NCBI RefSeq assembly: GCF_025377685.1
Contig: NZ_JACEHK010000010.1
Span: 409,381-473,380, forward strand
Origin: Anaerobacillus sp. CMMVII
GTDB lineage: Bacteria > Bacillota > Bacilli > Bacillales > Anaerobacillaceae
DNA: 64,000 bases
Direction: 5' to 3'
The translations under genes were made by a program, and so were the position numbers. This document shows positions 18,340 to 27,487 of the stretch, in pieces. The first letter of the stretch is position 1. Every line of letters begins with the position of its first letter. The notes under the pieces are model-generated. The model was given only the letters and a program-made list of their open reading frames with translations, was not told the origin of the DNA and did not search any database.

Positions 18340-19215
18340 ATGAACGTTATTTTGTATAGTATGAAGTCAGTTTTTTTCGCATTAATTGTAGCATATCTCA
18401 GTTTCATTGGGACCTTGTTTGGTCATTCAATTTCGCTATTTCTTGGTTTAGGAAAATCACAAACCAATTTTTTAGATAGTATTTCTGGTGTCTTGCCTTA
18501 TATCATTGTCATTACGTTTCTAGCAATTGTGATCGGTGAGTTGTTTAAAATGCTAAATCAAACTATTATAGAGAGATTTATTACAATATTTGCTTATCAT
18601 TATTTTTTCTTTTATGCTTTACCTTTGTTTGATAAGTTTGCTCGTGGTAGTGAGTTTTCGTATTCCTACGAATTGGTAAGAGGGATCCTTCCAGCTTTCT
18701 TTTTTTCCTTATTAGTAACCTTATTTTGGAAGCCTGGAATAGTTGGTGCTTCCTTTCAAAAAGAGTTGAAGAACTATCTTAAATCGATATGTATTAGAAA
18801 ATGGCTCAAGAGGTTATTTGTTGGGTGGAGCATGTTCGTACCTATCGTTTTCTTTACGAATTGGTTAATTTCACCTTTTTTAGAGCTATATAATACTACA
18901 GCTATTCAGAATGTTCCGAAGGTCATTATTATGAGTATTTTTGTGAGTATATTTTTTGTATTAACGATCTTACCAATCTTCATTAGGTGGCGTGATACGA
19001 AAACTTCGCTTTTATATTGGGTGGGTTTTCCAATTTTCATACAAACTGCGGTTTTTCCAGCGCTTGTGGAGTTTTGGCTTCCTATCGGCGTACGTTTCCC
19101 GTATTTCATCCAATACATGGTGATTTCATTTATGTTGGCAATCATTTATGTTCATTTATTATACGTCCCTAAGGCGAATGAAGTCATTGATGATCAATTT
19201 AAATGGATGTATTAA
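18340..19215 (+). CDS. Unrecognised multi-pass membrane protein
   Basis: A 291-residue integral membrane protein with about eight hydrophobic helices and short basic loops (KELKNYLKSICIRKWLKRL near residue 150). I see no metal, haem or nucleotide motif and cannot name the family; it is not a recognisable nitrate transporter or NapC. It lies between hypE (202 bp) and nap and is closed by its own terminator, so it is probably a separate unit. The ATG at 18340 follows AAGGAGTGAAGC. Confidence 0.65.
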   Translation: MNVILYSMKSVFFALIVAYLSFIGTLFGHSISLFLGLGKSQTNFLDSISGVLPYIIVITFLAIVIGELFKMLNQTIIERFITIFAYHYFFFYALPLFDKFARGSEFSYSYELVRGILPAFFFSLLVTLFWKPGIVGASFQKELKNYLKSICIRKWLKRLFVGWSMFVPIVFFTNWLISPFLELYNTTAIQNVPKVIIMSIFVSIFFVLTILPIFIRWRDTKTSLLYWVGFPIFIQTAVFPALVEFWLPIGVRFPYFIQYMVISFMLAIIYVHLLYVPKANEVIDDQFKWMY

Positions 19216-19226
19216 ATTTGTAAACG

Positions 19227-19271
19227 AAATGAGGTGGGGTAGACAAATCCATTTGTCCGCCCACCTCATTT
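19227..19271 (+). terminator. Terminator between the membrane protein and nap
   Basis: Arms AAATGAGGTGGG (19227-19238) and CCCACCTCATTT (19260-19271), with an inner GACAAAT-CC-ATTTGTC hairpin, then TTAGTTT. The inner sequence echoes the family A core but no other part of that repeat is present. Confidence 0.75.
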
Positions 19272-19429
19272 TAGTTTAGCGTAACGGTCAATAGATTAAT
19301 TGAAAAGTATAAGCAGTTTAACGGTATGAAGAGTAACGTAAGTAAGGTTCGCAGCTACATATAGCTTGATTAAGGTAATTATGAAATAGACTCAATTATG
19401 AAGTTTTTTTCACATTTGCGAAACGAAAA

Positions 19430-19445
19430 TGTGATTTTAGTCACA
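19430..19445 (+). promoter_or_regulatory. Perfect Fnr/Crp-type palindrome upstream of nap
   Basis: TGTGATTTTAGTCACA matches TGTGA-N6-TCACA at every position. Its centre (19437.5) is 41.5 bases before the start site predicted from the -10 hexamer at 19467-19472, the classic class II activator position. Fnr of Bacillus uses this sequence type, so oxygen-limited induction of nap is a strong inference. Confidence 0.8.
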
Positions 19446-19466
19446 TTTTACTTCTAGGTGAGCCGT

Positions 19467-19472
19467 TACAAT
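19467..19472 (+). promoter_or_regulatory. nap promoter -10 hexamer
   Basis: TACAAT (one mismatch to TATAAT). No -35 consensus is present at the right spacing, as expected for an activator-dependent promoter whose -35 position is covered by the Fnr palindrome. Transcription would start near 19479, 51 bases before napG. Confidence 0.65.
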
Positions 19473-19529
19473 AAAATTAGGCTGTTAATATTTTCATGAA
19501 AAGTGAATAAAAAGGGGGCTTTATCTTAA

Positions 19530-20126
19530 ATGAAAGGACTCGGGATCCTCAGAACAATCATAGGTGGTTTTGCTGCATATGAATTGCTTAAACTTATGAA
19601 AGCAGGAAGTAAGCAAGTGTTGAGACCTCCAGGTGCTAGCGATGAAGACGAATTTCTAGCTTTATGTACGCGATGTGGAAAGTGTAACCAAGCCTGTCCC
19701 TACAAATCCATAAATATGGGGAACAGTACGATGGGTTTAGGACTTGGTACACCATTTATCGATGCAAGAGAATCACCTTGTTGGCTTTGTGAAGATTTCC
19801 CTTGTTTTGAAGCTTGTCCGACAACTGCGTTACGTGATATTGAAAAACGTACCGATGTGGATATGGGTGTTGCAGTTATCGATAAGGATGTCTGTATCGC
19901 ATACCAGGGGATGCGTTGTGAAGTATGCTACCGAGAATGCCCTCTTATAGATGAAGCTATTAAACTTGATATTTACTTAAAACCAGACGACAACATCCAT
20001 GCGATTTTTGGTCCAGTAATCGATCCGGAAAAATGTGTAGGTTGTGGAATTTGTGTTCACAAATGTGTCGTTGATAATCCAGTTGCCATTAGAATACAGC
20101 CACGTGAGGCAGGTGGATTGCTATGA
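19530..20126 (+). CDS. napG: NapG-type ferredoxin of quinol oxidation
   Basis: A four-cluster [4Fe-4S] protein of the MauM/NapG family which, with NapH, takes electrons from quinol for periplasmic-type nitrate reduction. Cys motifs are CTRCGKCNQACP, CWLCEDFPCFEACP, CEVCYRECP and CVGCGICVHKC. The RPPGA segment typical of NapG is present. The N-terminus (GLGILRTIIGGFAAYELL) is hydrophobic but lacks the twin Arg, so it is more likely a membrane anchor. It has 198 residues, a ribosome site AAGGGGGC, and overlaps napH by 4 bases. Confidence 0.9.
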   Translation: MKGLGILRTIIGGFAAYELLKLMKAGSKQVLRPPGASDEDEFLALCTRCGKCNQACPYKSINMGNSTMGLGLGTPFIDARESPCWLCEDFPCFEACPTTALRDIEKRTDVDMGVAVIDKDVCIAYQGMRCEVCYRECPLIDEAIKLDIYLKPDDNIHAIFGPVIDPEKCVGCGICVHKCVVDNPVAIRIQPREAGGLL

Positions 20127-20968
20127 AAAAATGGTTGATTGCTAGAAAGTTAGTTCAGTTTTTTATTATTTTATTATTTTTATCCCCATTATTTTTAGTT
20201 GAAGTTGCTGGAACCAACTTTTTTTACGGAACACTATCCTCCTCTGAAATCTTTGGCATACAGCTCTCAGATCCACTAGGGGCTTTAAGTGTAACGTTAG
20301 CATCTAAGAAAATTGTCTGGGGGTTTTTAGGGTCAGCATTGATTGTCTTTCTTTTTTACCTAGTGATAAGTGGGAGAGTATTTTGTAGTTGGGTTTGCCC
20401 GGTTAACACTTTACTAGAATTGACAGACTCGTTGAGAAAGCGCTTTAAAAAATTACCAGATGTACAATTTAACTTAAATATAAAAATTCAAATAGCAGTA
20501 TTAGTTTTAGTTTTATCATTTTTCATTGGTGTACCGATCTTTGAAATCATTTCTCCAATCGGAAATACACTTAGGAATTTATTGTTCGTATGGGGAATAG
20601 GAAGTTTTATTCTTTTAGCCATTGTCTTGTTTGATTTTTTTGTTTCAAAACGTGGCTGGTGTCGTTACTTTTGTCCAGTCGGTGGCTTTTATTCAAGTAT
20701 AGGTAAAGCTGGACAATTAAGGGTGAAGATAGACAACGAAAAATGTGTTAGTTGTATGCAGTGTAAAAAAGTCTGTTTTTCACATCCGTCAATTTTAGAC
20801 CCAGCGATTAATGGTGACAAAACATACGTAACATCAGGTGATTGTAGCTTATGTGGCGCTTGCATTGATGCATGTTCCCACGAAGCTTTATCAATCGGTC
20901 TTAGACCGTATAGACAAAAAGAGTACCAAATTGAGATCACAAATGAGGTTAAGGGGGAAAAATTATAA
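20123..20968 (+). CDS. napH: NapH quinol dehydrogenase membrane protein
   Basis: The membrane quinol-oxidising subunit. It has four membrane helices, with conserved CSWVCPVN and CRYFCPVGG after helices two and four, then two C-terminal [4Fe-4S] sites ([11 protein letters not shown] and [11 protein letters not shown]). At 281 residues it is normal for NapH. It shares one base with the napA start, showing tight translational coupling. With no napC in the operon, NapGH is the only visible electron input to NapA. Confidence 0.93.
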   Translation: MKKWLIARKLVQFFIILLFLSPLFLVEVAGTNFFYGTLSSSEIFGIQLSDPLGALSVTLASKKIVWGFLGSALIVFLFYLVISGRVFCSWVCPVNTLLELTDSLRKRFKKLPDVQFNLNIKIQIAVLVLVLSFFIGVPIFEIISPIGNTLRNLLFVWGIGSFILLAIVLFDFFVSKRGWCRYFCPVGGFYSSIGKAGQLRVKIDNEKCVSCMQCKKVCFSHPSILDPAINGDKTYVTSGDCSLCGACIDACSHEALSIGLRPYRQKEYQIEITNEVKGEKL

Positions 20969-23526
20969 TGGAATTAACTCGTAGAAGCTTGCTAAAAGCT
21001 GCGGCAATATCATCAGCGATGATTGCAGCAGGATGTGCCAGCAAAGAAGTCGCTACACCAGAACCAAAAGAACCAGAAAAAGACCCAGTACAATCAATTG
21101 AACCCGATGAGTGGAAAACTTCGGTTTGCCGCTATTGCGGAACCGGTTGTGGGGTGTTAGTGGGAGTAAAAGATAAAAAAGTAATCGCTGTAAAAGGTGA
21201 CCCTGACAATCGTTCAAGTCGTGGTTTAAATTGTATTAAAGGATACTACTTAGGAAAAATTCTATTCGGAAAAGATCGCTTAACAAAACCGTTAATCCGT
21301 GAAGATAACAGCAAAAAAGGAACAATGGACGGGTTTCGCGAAGCATCATGGGAAGAAGCACTTGACTTAGTTGCTAGCAAAATCAAAGAAGCACATGATA
21401 CTGATCCTAATTCGATTGCCTTTTGGGGTTCAGGACAACAAACAATTCATGAAGGTTATGCGTCTGTAAAGCTCTGGAAAGTTGGTTTACAAAACAATAA
21501 TATTGATCCTAATGCAAGACTTTGTATGGCAAGTGCTGTAACTGGATTTATGTCAACATTCCAATCAGATGAGCCAATGGGTTGTTATGATGATTTAGAC
21601 ATGGCAGACGTTTTTGTTACGTGGGGAGCCAATATGGCAGAAATGCATCCAGTTTTGTACTCACGCTTAACAGCTAGAAAGCTTTCAGATCCGAATGTAA
21701 AACACTATGATTTAACAACCTATCATACTCGTACTTCTGAAACAGCAGACAAAGTGATGGTTTTTAGACCACAAACAGACTTAGCGATTGCAAACTGTAT
21801 CATCAACTATTTAATTGAAACTGATTCCTATGATAAGCAGTTTGTTGAAGAGCACTGCCAATTTAAAGCAGGGCAAGAAAATTTAGGTCATTCAATTGAT
21901 GATGACTATGACAAGAGTGAAGTTGGTCAAAAAGTAAATGACTCTTGGCCAATTACATTTGATGAATTTAAAGAAATGGTTTCTGTATATACATTTGATT
22001 ATGTTTCTGAACTTTCGGGAGTACCGGCTGAAGACCTTGAAGCATTAGCGAAAGAATTTGCTGATCCTAACAAAAAAATCATGTCAACATGGACAATGGG
22101 GGTTAATCAGCATACGCGTGGAACATGGATGAACAACTTAATTTACGATGTTCATTTATTATCAGGGAAGATAAGTCAACCAGGAAGTGGACCATTTTCA
22201 TTAACAGGTCAGCCTAGTGCTTGTGGAACAGCTCGTGAAGTTGGAGTATTTGCCCACCGTTTACCGGCAGATTTAGTTGTAAACAATCCGGAACATCGAC
22301 GTTTTAGTGAAATGATTTGGAATTTACCAGAAGGTTATCTAGATTCAATTGAAAAGCCAGGTCTGCATACCATCGCAATGTTTAGACAGCTTGGGCTTGG
22401 GAATGTAAAGTTCCTTTGGAGTATGTCAAACAACTGGGGCCAAACATTACCGAAAACAAACCGCTTCCGCGGGATTGATACGGACGGTAAAGGAGTTATT
22501 GACGGCTTTATCGTAGTTTCTGAAGTTTACCCAACCCGTTCTACAGAAATGGCGAATGTTGTTTTTCCAGCTGCTATGTGGGTGGAAAGAGAAGGGATGT
22601 TCGGTAATGCTGAACGCCGAAATTCAATTTTTGAAAAATGTCAAGAACCACCTGGAGAGGCGAAGTGGGATCTTTGGGCAATGGTTCAAGTGGCGAAACG
22701 CGTGCTTGAAGGTAAGAAAATTGGCGAGCATGATGCCTTTGATGTTGTCTTTGGAAAATATGGTCCAGACATTTGGGACTATGAAAAGAATGATTTAATT
22801 GATGAGCATGAAGTATGTGTACGTATGTTCGAGGAATATCGATTATTTTCTGCGCCACATCTTCATAAAGATCCGGCTGTTCAAGAGCTTGGATATAAAT
22901 TGAAGACGAGTGCCAAGGAATTAGGGCCATACGAGGAATATTTAAAGCAGCATGGGATGCGCTGGCCTGTTCGCGAAGTGAATGGTGAATGGTTAGAAAC
23001 GAAATGGCGCTACGCACATGGTGATCAAAAAGAAGGTTTCGATCAAGTGGGTGTGGAGACGTTTGGTGAAGTAGGAAAATATAAGGATATTAGCTTCTAT
23101 AAATCTACTGACAAACGACCAACTATTTTCTTTAGACCATTTGAAGATGCAGCCGAAATTCCAGATGAAGAGTATCCATTCTGGTTATGTACAGGACGTG
23201 TTTTAGAGCACTGGCACAGTGGTTCAATGACACGACGCGTTCCTGAACTCCATCGTGCAGTACCTGAGGCTTTATGTGAAATTCACCCAGATGATGCGGC
23301 GGCAATCGGAATTAAGGATATGGATTGGATTATCGTAAGATCGCGTCGTGGTGAGACAAGAGTAAAGGCAACGACAACAGGTCGTGGAAAACCACCAAAA
23401 GGACTAGTGTTTGTTCCATTCTTTGCTGAAGAAACAATGATAAACGATACGACACTTGATGCTTATTGCCCAATTTCAAAAGAGCCAGATTACAAAAAAT
23501 GTGCTGTTCAAATCATTAAGGCATAA
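20968..23526 (+). CDS. napA: NapA nitrate reductase, predicted Tat lipoprotein
   Basis: The molybdenum bis-MGD nitrate reductase. The N-terminus has twin arginines (TRRSLLKAA) and a lipobox ending at Cys23 (MIAAGC), so it is probably exported by Tat and lipid-anchored, sensible for a cell without an outer membrane. The [4Fe-4S] ligands are Cys54, 57, 61 and 89 with Lys91. The molybdenum ligand is Cys186 in NARLCMASA, the NapA-type signature. At 852 residues it is near the usual length. The frame is intact. Confidence 0.95.
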   Translation: MELTRRSLLKAAAISSAMIAAGCASKEVATPEPKEPEKDPVQSIEPDEWKTSVCRYCGTGCGVLVGVKDKKVIAVKGDPDNRSSRGLNCIKGYYLGKILFGKDRLTKPLIREDNSKKGTMDGFREASWEEALDLVASKIKEAHDTDPNSIAFWGSGQQTIHEGYASVKLWKVGLQNNNIDPNARLCMASAVTGFMSTFQSDEPMGCYDDLDMADVFVTWGANMAEMHPVLYSRLTARKLSDPNVKHYDLTTYHTRTSETADKVMVFRPQTDLAIANCIINYLIETDSYDKQFVEEHCQFKAGQENLGHSIDDDYDKSEVGQKVNDSWPITFDEFKEMVSVYTFDYVSELSGVPAEDLEALAKEFADPNKKIMSTWTMGVNQHTRGTWMNNLIYDVHLLSGKISQPGSGPFSLTGQPSACGTAREVGVFAHRLPADLVVNNPEHRRFSEMIWNLPEGYLDSIEKPGLHTIAMFRQLGLGNVKFLWSMSNNWGQTLPKTNRFRGIDTDGKGVIDGFIVVSEVYPTRSTEMANVVFPAAMWVEREGMFGNAERRNSIFEKCQEPPGEAKWDLWAMVQVAKRVLEGKKIGEHDAFDVVFGKYGPDIWDYEKNDLIDEHEVCVRMFEEYRLFSAPHLHKDPAVQELGYKLKTSAKELGPYEEYLKQHGMRWPVREVNGEWLETKWRYAHGDQKEGFDQVGVETFGEVGKYKDISFYKSTDKRPTIFFRPFEDAAEIPDEEYPFWLCTGRVLEHWHSGSMTRRVPELHRAVPEALCEIHPDDAAAIGIKDMDWIIVRSRRGETRVKATTTGRGKPPKGLVFVPFFAEETMINDTTLDAYCPISKEPDYKKCAVQIIKA

Positions 23527-23541
23527 GGAGGGGGGACAAAC

Positions 23542-23991
23542 ATGAAAAAACAAAACTACTTTCTATTTGCAGTCTCATTAGGGATATTCATTTTTGCGAT
23601 CGTCGTAGGTGTCGCTCTCTTCAATGACTCAGCGAGTGAAAAAGCGGCAACACAAAAGCAAGAACCAAAACAAGAACAAACGGCCAAGCAACCAGCAAAA
23701 GTGGTCGAAATTCCACAGTTGAATCAAGAAAGAGCGGAAGCGGCAACAATGGTATTGATTTCAGCCCCAACCTTACAACCTGTTGACCATGCCGGAAGAT
23801 GGAATCCAAAAACAAAAGGCGAGAGCTGTTTAGTTTGTCACGAGCAAGCGGAGGCTATGGGGGCAAGAGTTATACCGATCGACCATTTTGTTGATCAAGA
23901 ACGTAGCAAAGGGATTTTTGGACCAAGATATGTTTGCGTTACTTGTCATGGATTGGATACAGGTGAAACAAAAGCAGCATTTAATGATTAA
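23542..23991 (+). CDS. napB: NapB-type dihaem cytochrome c, membrane-anchored
   Basis: The small electron-transfer partner of NapA. Two haem-binding motifs are seen, CLVCH (near residue 96) and CVTCH (near residue 132), with extra His residues as distal ligands (PVDHAGRW, IDHFVDQ). APTLQPVDH resembles the NapB region before the first haem. An uncleaved-looking N-terminal helix (YFLFAVSLGIFIFAIVVGVAL) followed by a Lys/Gln/Pro/Ala-rich linker suggests an anchored rather than free form. It lies 16 bp after napA. Confidence 0.88.
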   Translation: MKKQNYFLFAVSLGIFIFAIVVGVALFNDSASEKAATQKQEPKQEQTAKQPAKVVEIPQLNQERAEAATMVLISAPTLQPVDHAGRWNPKTKGESCLVCHEQAEAMGARVIPIDHFVDQERSKGIFGPRYVCVTCHGLDTGETKAAFND

Positions 23992-24020
23992 TACGACTAT
24001 CTAAATACGGAGGTGTAAGC

Positions 24021-24290
24021 ATGGTCATTTCAGGATTTATGCTAATCACAGTAAAAGGAAAAACAGATGCAGTAGTAGAGCAACTAAAGAAGCTTCCTGG
24101 CATAGAAGTTCATCATATTGAGCAGGAGGTTAAAGTGATATTAACACTTGAAGCTCCTTCAGTTGATGAAAGCTATCGTATTGGTGAAGCATTTAAAGAA
24201 ATTGATGGGATCGTCTCGATCTGCCTTGCTTACACAAACTTCGAAGATGATGAAGCGATGCAACATCAATCAACGGGTATTCAGCAATGA
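24021..24290 (+). CDS. napD: NapD chaperone
   Basis: An 89-residue cytoplasmic chaperone that binds the NapA Tat signal until the cofactor is in place. It matches the family: VISGFMLITVKGKTDAVVEQL, PGIEVHHIE and a ferredoxin-like alpha/beta pattern ending with IDGIVSICLAY. It overlaps the next gene by 4 bases and follows GGAGGTG. Confidence 0.9.
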   Translation: MVISGFMLITVKGKTDAVVEQLKKLPGIEVHHIEQEVKVILTLEAPSVDESYRIGEAFKEIDGIVSICLAYTNFEDDEAMQHQSTGIQQ

Positions 24291-24844
24291 TTGAAAAGTT
24301 GAACCGTAGACAATATTTAAAGGAAAATGTTCGCTCGTCCTTTCAATTTCTAGGGTCAATTATCGGGGCTACCATTGAGCAAGAACGAAATTATATACGC
24401 CCACCTGGTGCAGGGAATGAACTACTGTTTCTTGCTACTTGCACCCGTTGTGGCGTTTGTGCAGATGTTTGTCCAACGTCAACCATCAATTTGTTTTCAG
24501 TCGATTATGGGGCGAAGCTAGCTGGAACTCCTTTTATCAATCCAAATGAATCACCCTGTACTTTTTGTGATAAATGTATGACAAATTGCCCTACAGGGGC
24601 GTTGGATCAGATTGAACCTGATGAAAAACTAGGTGTCGCAGAAATTTTTGAATTCAATTGTTTAGCGTTTAAGGGAACAATGTGTGATTACTGTGTTCGA
24701 GCATGTCCTTTAGGAAAAGATGCTTTAACAGTAATCAATGGTAAACCTCAGGTGATTGAGAGTAATTGTAATGGCTGTGGGCAGTGCGTTGCTGCTTGTA
24801 TCCAGACCTATAAAGGAATATATGTAAAAGCACGAGAAGTATGA
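24287..24844 (+). CDS. napF: NapF-like ferredoxin
   Basis: A second polyferredoxin of 185 residues with four Cys clusters (CTRCGVCADVCP, CTFCDKCMTNCP, CDYCVRACP, CNGCGQCVAAC). It has the same RPPGA segment as the first gene, so it may be a NapG paralogue. It starts KLNRRQYLKENVRSSFQFLG, which includes twin arginines but no long hydrophobic stretch. I call it NapF-like by position at the end of the operon. Its role could be NapA maturation or electron supply. Confidence 0.75.
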   Translation: MIEKLNRRQYLKENVRSSFQFLGSIIGATIEQERNYIRPPGAGNELLFLATCTRCGVCADVCPTSTINLFSVDYGAKLAGTPFINPNESPCTFCDKCMTNCPTGALDQIEPDEKLGVAEIFEFNCLAFKGTMCDYCVRACPLGKDALTVINGKPQVIESNCNGCGQCVAACIQTYKGIYVKAREV

Positions 24845-24846
24845 AA

Positions 24847-24883
24847 AAATGGCTGTTGAGAATGTCTCAACAGCCATTTTTTT
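24847..24883 (+). terminator. Terminator of the nap operon
   Basis: Perfect 15-bp stem AAATGGCTGTTGAGA with ATG loop, followed by seven T residues, directly after the last stop codon. Confidence 0.93.
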
Positions 24884-24904
24884 ATTGGCATTTAGACCGT
24901 AGCA

Positions 24905-24945
24905 TGTAGTGATGTAGAATTCAGAATGTAGAATGTAGAATGAGT
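24905..24945. repeat. Short direct repeat GTAGAAT
   Basis: Tandem-like units around GTAGAAT (GATGTAGAATTCAGAATGTAGAATGTAGAATG). A low-complexity intergenic tract with no coding sense. Confidence 0.55.
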
Positions 24946-24992
24946 TTGGAGATAAGCTTCGGTGAACTGCTTAAACCATTCTAAATTCTGAT

Positions 24993-25145
24993 TTATCTTT
25001 TATCGTTGTTTTGTTTACCAGCTTGTCCAGCCTCGACATAAGGCTCTCTAGCAAACTCCTCAGTAGGTGAGTTTCCTAGTGGGCTAACATGGGCACCATG
25101 CTTGTTTTTTCCTTCTTTTCTTGGATTACTTTTACGCTTTGTCAT
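24993..25145 (-). CDS. Unrecognised 50-residue basic protein (MTKRK...)
   Basis: Starts at ATG 25145 behind AGGAGC and reads MTKRKSNPRKEGKNKHGAHV, SPLGNSPTEEFAREPYVEAG, QAGKQNNDKR. It is small, hydrophilic, Gly/Lys-rich and without cysteine, the style of minor small acid-soluble spore proteins. I cannot place it in a named family. A second small protein with the same MTKRK start lies at 30224-30364. Confidence 0.6.
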   Translation of the reverse strand: MTKRKSNPRKEGKNKHGAHVSPLGNSPTEEFAREPYVEAGQAGKQNNDKR

Positions 25146-25300
25146 ATAATCAGCTCCTATCTATTTCAATCGGTCATTCATTGGTTAGTATCTTCTTTTT
25201 TTTGGTTTCTATTATGTTTAATAAGATACATATAACACTTCCACTAAATATGTCTCTATGTTATTGTTACAATGATACTTATTGTTACGGAGATGGGAAA

Positions 25301-27418
25301 ATGTTAGAAAAAGAACTAGCAACACCTTTATCAATATTAAAAAAATATTATGGTTACAACAGCTTTCGGAAAAATCAACAAGAAATCATCACTGCTTTGC
25401 TGCAAAGAAATGATTCTCTATGTATCATGCCAACTGGGGGCGGTAAATCAATTTGTTATCAAGTCCCAGCCTTGCTTTTTGAAGGGATAACAGTGGTAAT
25501 TAGTCCGTTGATTTCTTTAATGAAAGATCAAGTAGACACATTAAATAATATTGGTGTCCCTGCTATCTATTTGAATAGTACGGTGTCACAAGCTGAACAA
25601 GCACATATCATGGACGACATTAAAATCGGCTCATATAAACTTATTTATGTTTCACCAGAGCGGCTAGACTCACCACATTTTTTACACTTTCTACAGCAAT
25701 TACCTATTGATTTAATAGCTGTTGATGAAGCTCACTGTATTTCGCAGTGGGGGCACGATTTTCGCCCTAGTTACGCAAAGATTGGCCAACTAATGCAACA
25801 GCTATCTCCAAGACCTGTGATTGCGGCATTTACTGCAACAGCGACAAAAACAGTAGCTGAGGATATTAAGAAAGGTCTGAGACTTCATTCGCCATTAGAC
25901 TTTATTTCGGGTTATGAACGAGAAAATCTAGCCTTTTCAGTAGTGAAAACAGGGAATAAAAAGAAATATTTGCTCGAATTCATTCAACGGCTTCAAGGTG
26001 AAAGTGGCGTTATCTATACTGCCACTAGGAAAGATGTTGAAGACCTACAACTTTATTTAGCGAAAAATGGGATTGAAGCTGTAACATATCATGGTGGAAT
26101 GTCGGAAAAAGTTCGTAATGACCATCAAGAGAGATTTATCTTCGATGATGAAAAAATTATCATTGCCACTAATGCTTTTGGGATGGGGATCGACAAGTCA
26201 AACGTACGCTATGTACTTCATTACCAATTGCCGAAAAGCATGGAAGCCTACTATCAAGAAGCAGGACGAGCTGGAAGAGATGGTGAGGCTAGCGAGTGTG
26301 TCCTCCTTTTTACTAGTAAAGATGTTCAAACACAAAAATATTTAATTGAACAATCAACATCTTTAGGAGAACGTAAGGACCATGAATACCTAAAACTTCA
26401 AGCAATGGTTGATTATTGTCATACAACGAAATGCTTGCAAACATTTATTGTCCATTATTTTGGAGATGAAGCGAACAAGGACTGTGGGAAATGTTCCAAC
26501 TGTAAATCCGACTTAGAAGAGGTAGATGTGACTACTGAAGCCTTAAAAATTTTTTCGTGTATCGTAAGGATGAAGGAGCGTTTTGGAGTTACACTCATAG
26601 CACAGGTTCTTAAGGGTTCAAATAACAAACGCATTAAGGATCTAGGTTTAACGACTTTGACAACATATGGAATTATGAAGGAAAAGACCGAAAAGGCGAT
26701 TAGTGAACTTACGCAGTTATTCATTGCTGAAGGGTATTTAACCTTGACAACTGGTCAATATCCTACAGTGAAACTTACCGAAAAAGCGTTGGCTGTACTT
26801 AAAAATGGTGAAAAAGTATTCCAAAAGATAAAACCGGTAAAACAGGAAGAGCCAGTACATTCGGAGTTATTTGAAAAGCTTCGCGAGCTGCGAAAGAAAA
26901 TAGCAGAAACCGAAAAGCTTCCACCGTATATTATTTTTTCTGATGTTACCCTAAAAGAAATGTGCAAATACTATCCACAGACGAAAGCAGAAATGCTTGA
27001 AATCAAGGGAGTAGGGGAAATGAAGTTTGAGAAATACGGGGATGTTTTTTTGACGATCATTAGCTCATTTTGCCAAGAAAATAACGTAACAGCCTCTGCA
27101 GAACCACAGAAAAAGCAAACAGAAAAAGCCAAAGATGATCCGAGTTATTTAACGACTTTACAACTTTTTCGTGAAGGAAAAGAAATTAGTGAAATCTCAG
27201 CAATTAGAGGATTGAAAGAAACGACTGTTGAGCAGCATCTTATTCAGGCAGCAGTTGAAGGTGTTGAACTGGAATGGCAAAGAGTACTACCAAATTCGTA
27301 CCAACAGTTAATTATAGAAGCTAAAGAGGCGATTGGTGGAGAGAAGCTAAAGCCATTAAAAGAGGCTTTACCCGAGGAAATTAGTTACTTTCATATTAAG
27401 CTCGCGTTGTGTATTTAA
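25301..27418 (+). CDS. recQ: RecQ-family ATP-dependent DNA helicase
   Basis: A 3'-5' DNA helicase in recombination and replication repair. Motif I is MPTGGGKSICYQVPAL, motif II is the DEAH box (VDEAHCISQWGHDFRPSY), motif III is AFTATAT and motif VI is QEAGRAGRDGEASEC. These are followed by the RecQ zinc-binding region (CLQTFIVHYFGDE, CGKCSNCKSD), a winged helix, an HRDC domain (near IIFSDVTLKEM) and a C-terminal helix-turn-helix-like segment. Length is 705 residues from the ATG at 25301, which has GGAG upstream; the frame is open further upstream but reads as low-quality hydrophobic sequence there. Confidence 0.93.
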   Translation: MLEKELATPLSILKKYYGYNSFRKNQQEIITALLQRNDSLCIMPTGGGKSICYQVPALLFEGITVVISPLISLMKDQVDTLNNIGVPAIYLNSTVSQAEQAHIMDDIKIGSYKLIYVSPERLDSPHFLHFLQQLPIDLIAVDEAHCISQWGHDFRPSYAKIGQLMQQLSPRPVIAAFTATATKTVAEDIKKGLRLHSPLDFISGYERENLAFSVVKTGNKKKYLLEFIQRLQGESGVIYTATRKDVEDLQLYLAKNGIEAVTYHGGMSEKVRNDHQERFIFDDEKIIIATNAFGMGIDKSNVRYVLHYQLPKSMEAYYQEAGRAGRDGEASECVLLFTSKDVQTQKYLIEQSTSLGERKDHEYLKLQAMVDYCHTTKCLQTFIVHYFGDEANKDCGKCSNCKSDLEEVDVTTEALKIFSCIVRMKERFGVTLIAQVLKGSNNKRIKDLGLTTLTTYGIMKEKTEKAISELTQLFIAEGYLTLTTGQYPTVKLTEKALAVLKNGEKVFQKIKPVKQEEPVHSELFEKLRELRKKIAETEKLPPYIIFSDVTLKEMCKYYPQTKAEMLEIKGVGEMKFEKYGDVFLTIISSFCQENNVTASAEPQKKQTEKAKDDPSYLTTLQLFREGKEISEISAIRGLKETTVEQHLIQAAVEGVELEWQRVLPNSYQQLIIEAKEAIGGEKLKPLKEALPEEISYFHIKLALCI

Positions 27419-27446
27419 TTGAGATTGAAAAAGCTGTATTGATATG

Positions 27447-27487
27447 AAAAAGCAAGAGGTAGACAAGTTGTCTCCCTCTTGCTTTTT
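27447..27487. terminator. Bidirectional terminator between recQ and dck
   Basis: AAAAAGCAAGAGG and CCTCTTGCTTTTT arms around a GTAGACAAGTTGTCT top. It is T-rich on both sides, serving the two convergent genes. Confidence 0.9.

Noticed and set aside
22574..23017. 147-codon minus-strand frame inside napA
   Set aside because: Antisense shadow of NapA; composition unlike the other proteins and no start signals.
24905..24945. CRISPR-like array
   Set aside because: Units are about 7 bases with no spacers; simple low-complexity repeat. No CRISPR array or cas gene was seen anywhere in the window.
25121..25300. N-terminal extension of RecQ
   Set aside because: The extra 60 residues are irregular and overlap the divergent small gene and promoter region; the ATG at 25301 starts with typical RecQ sequence.
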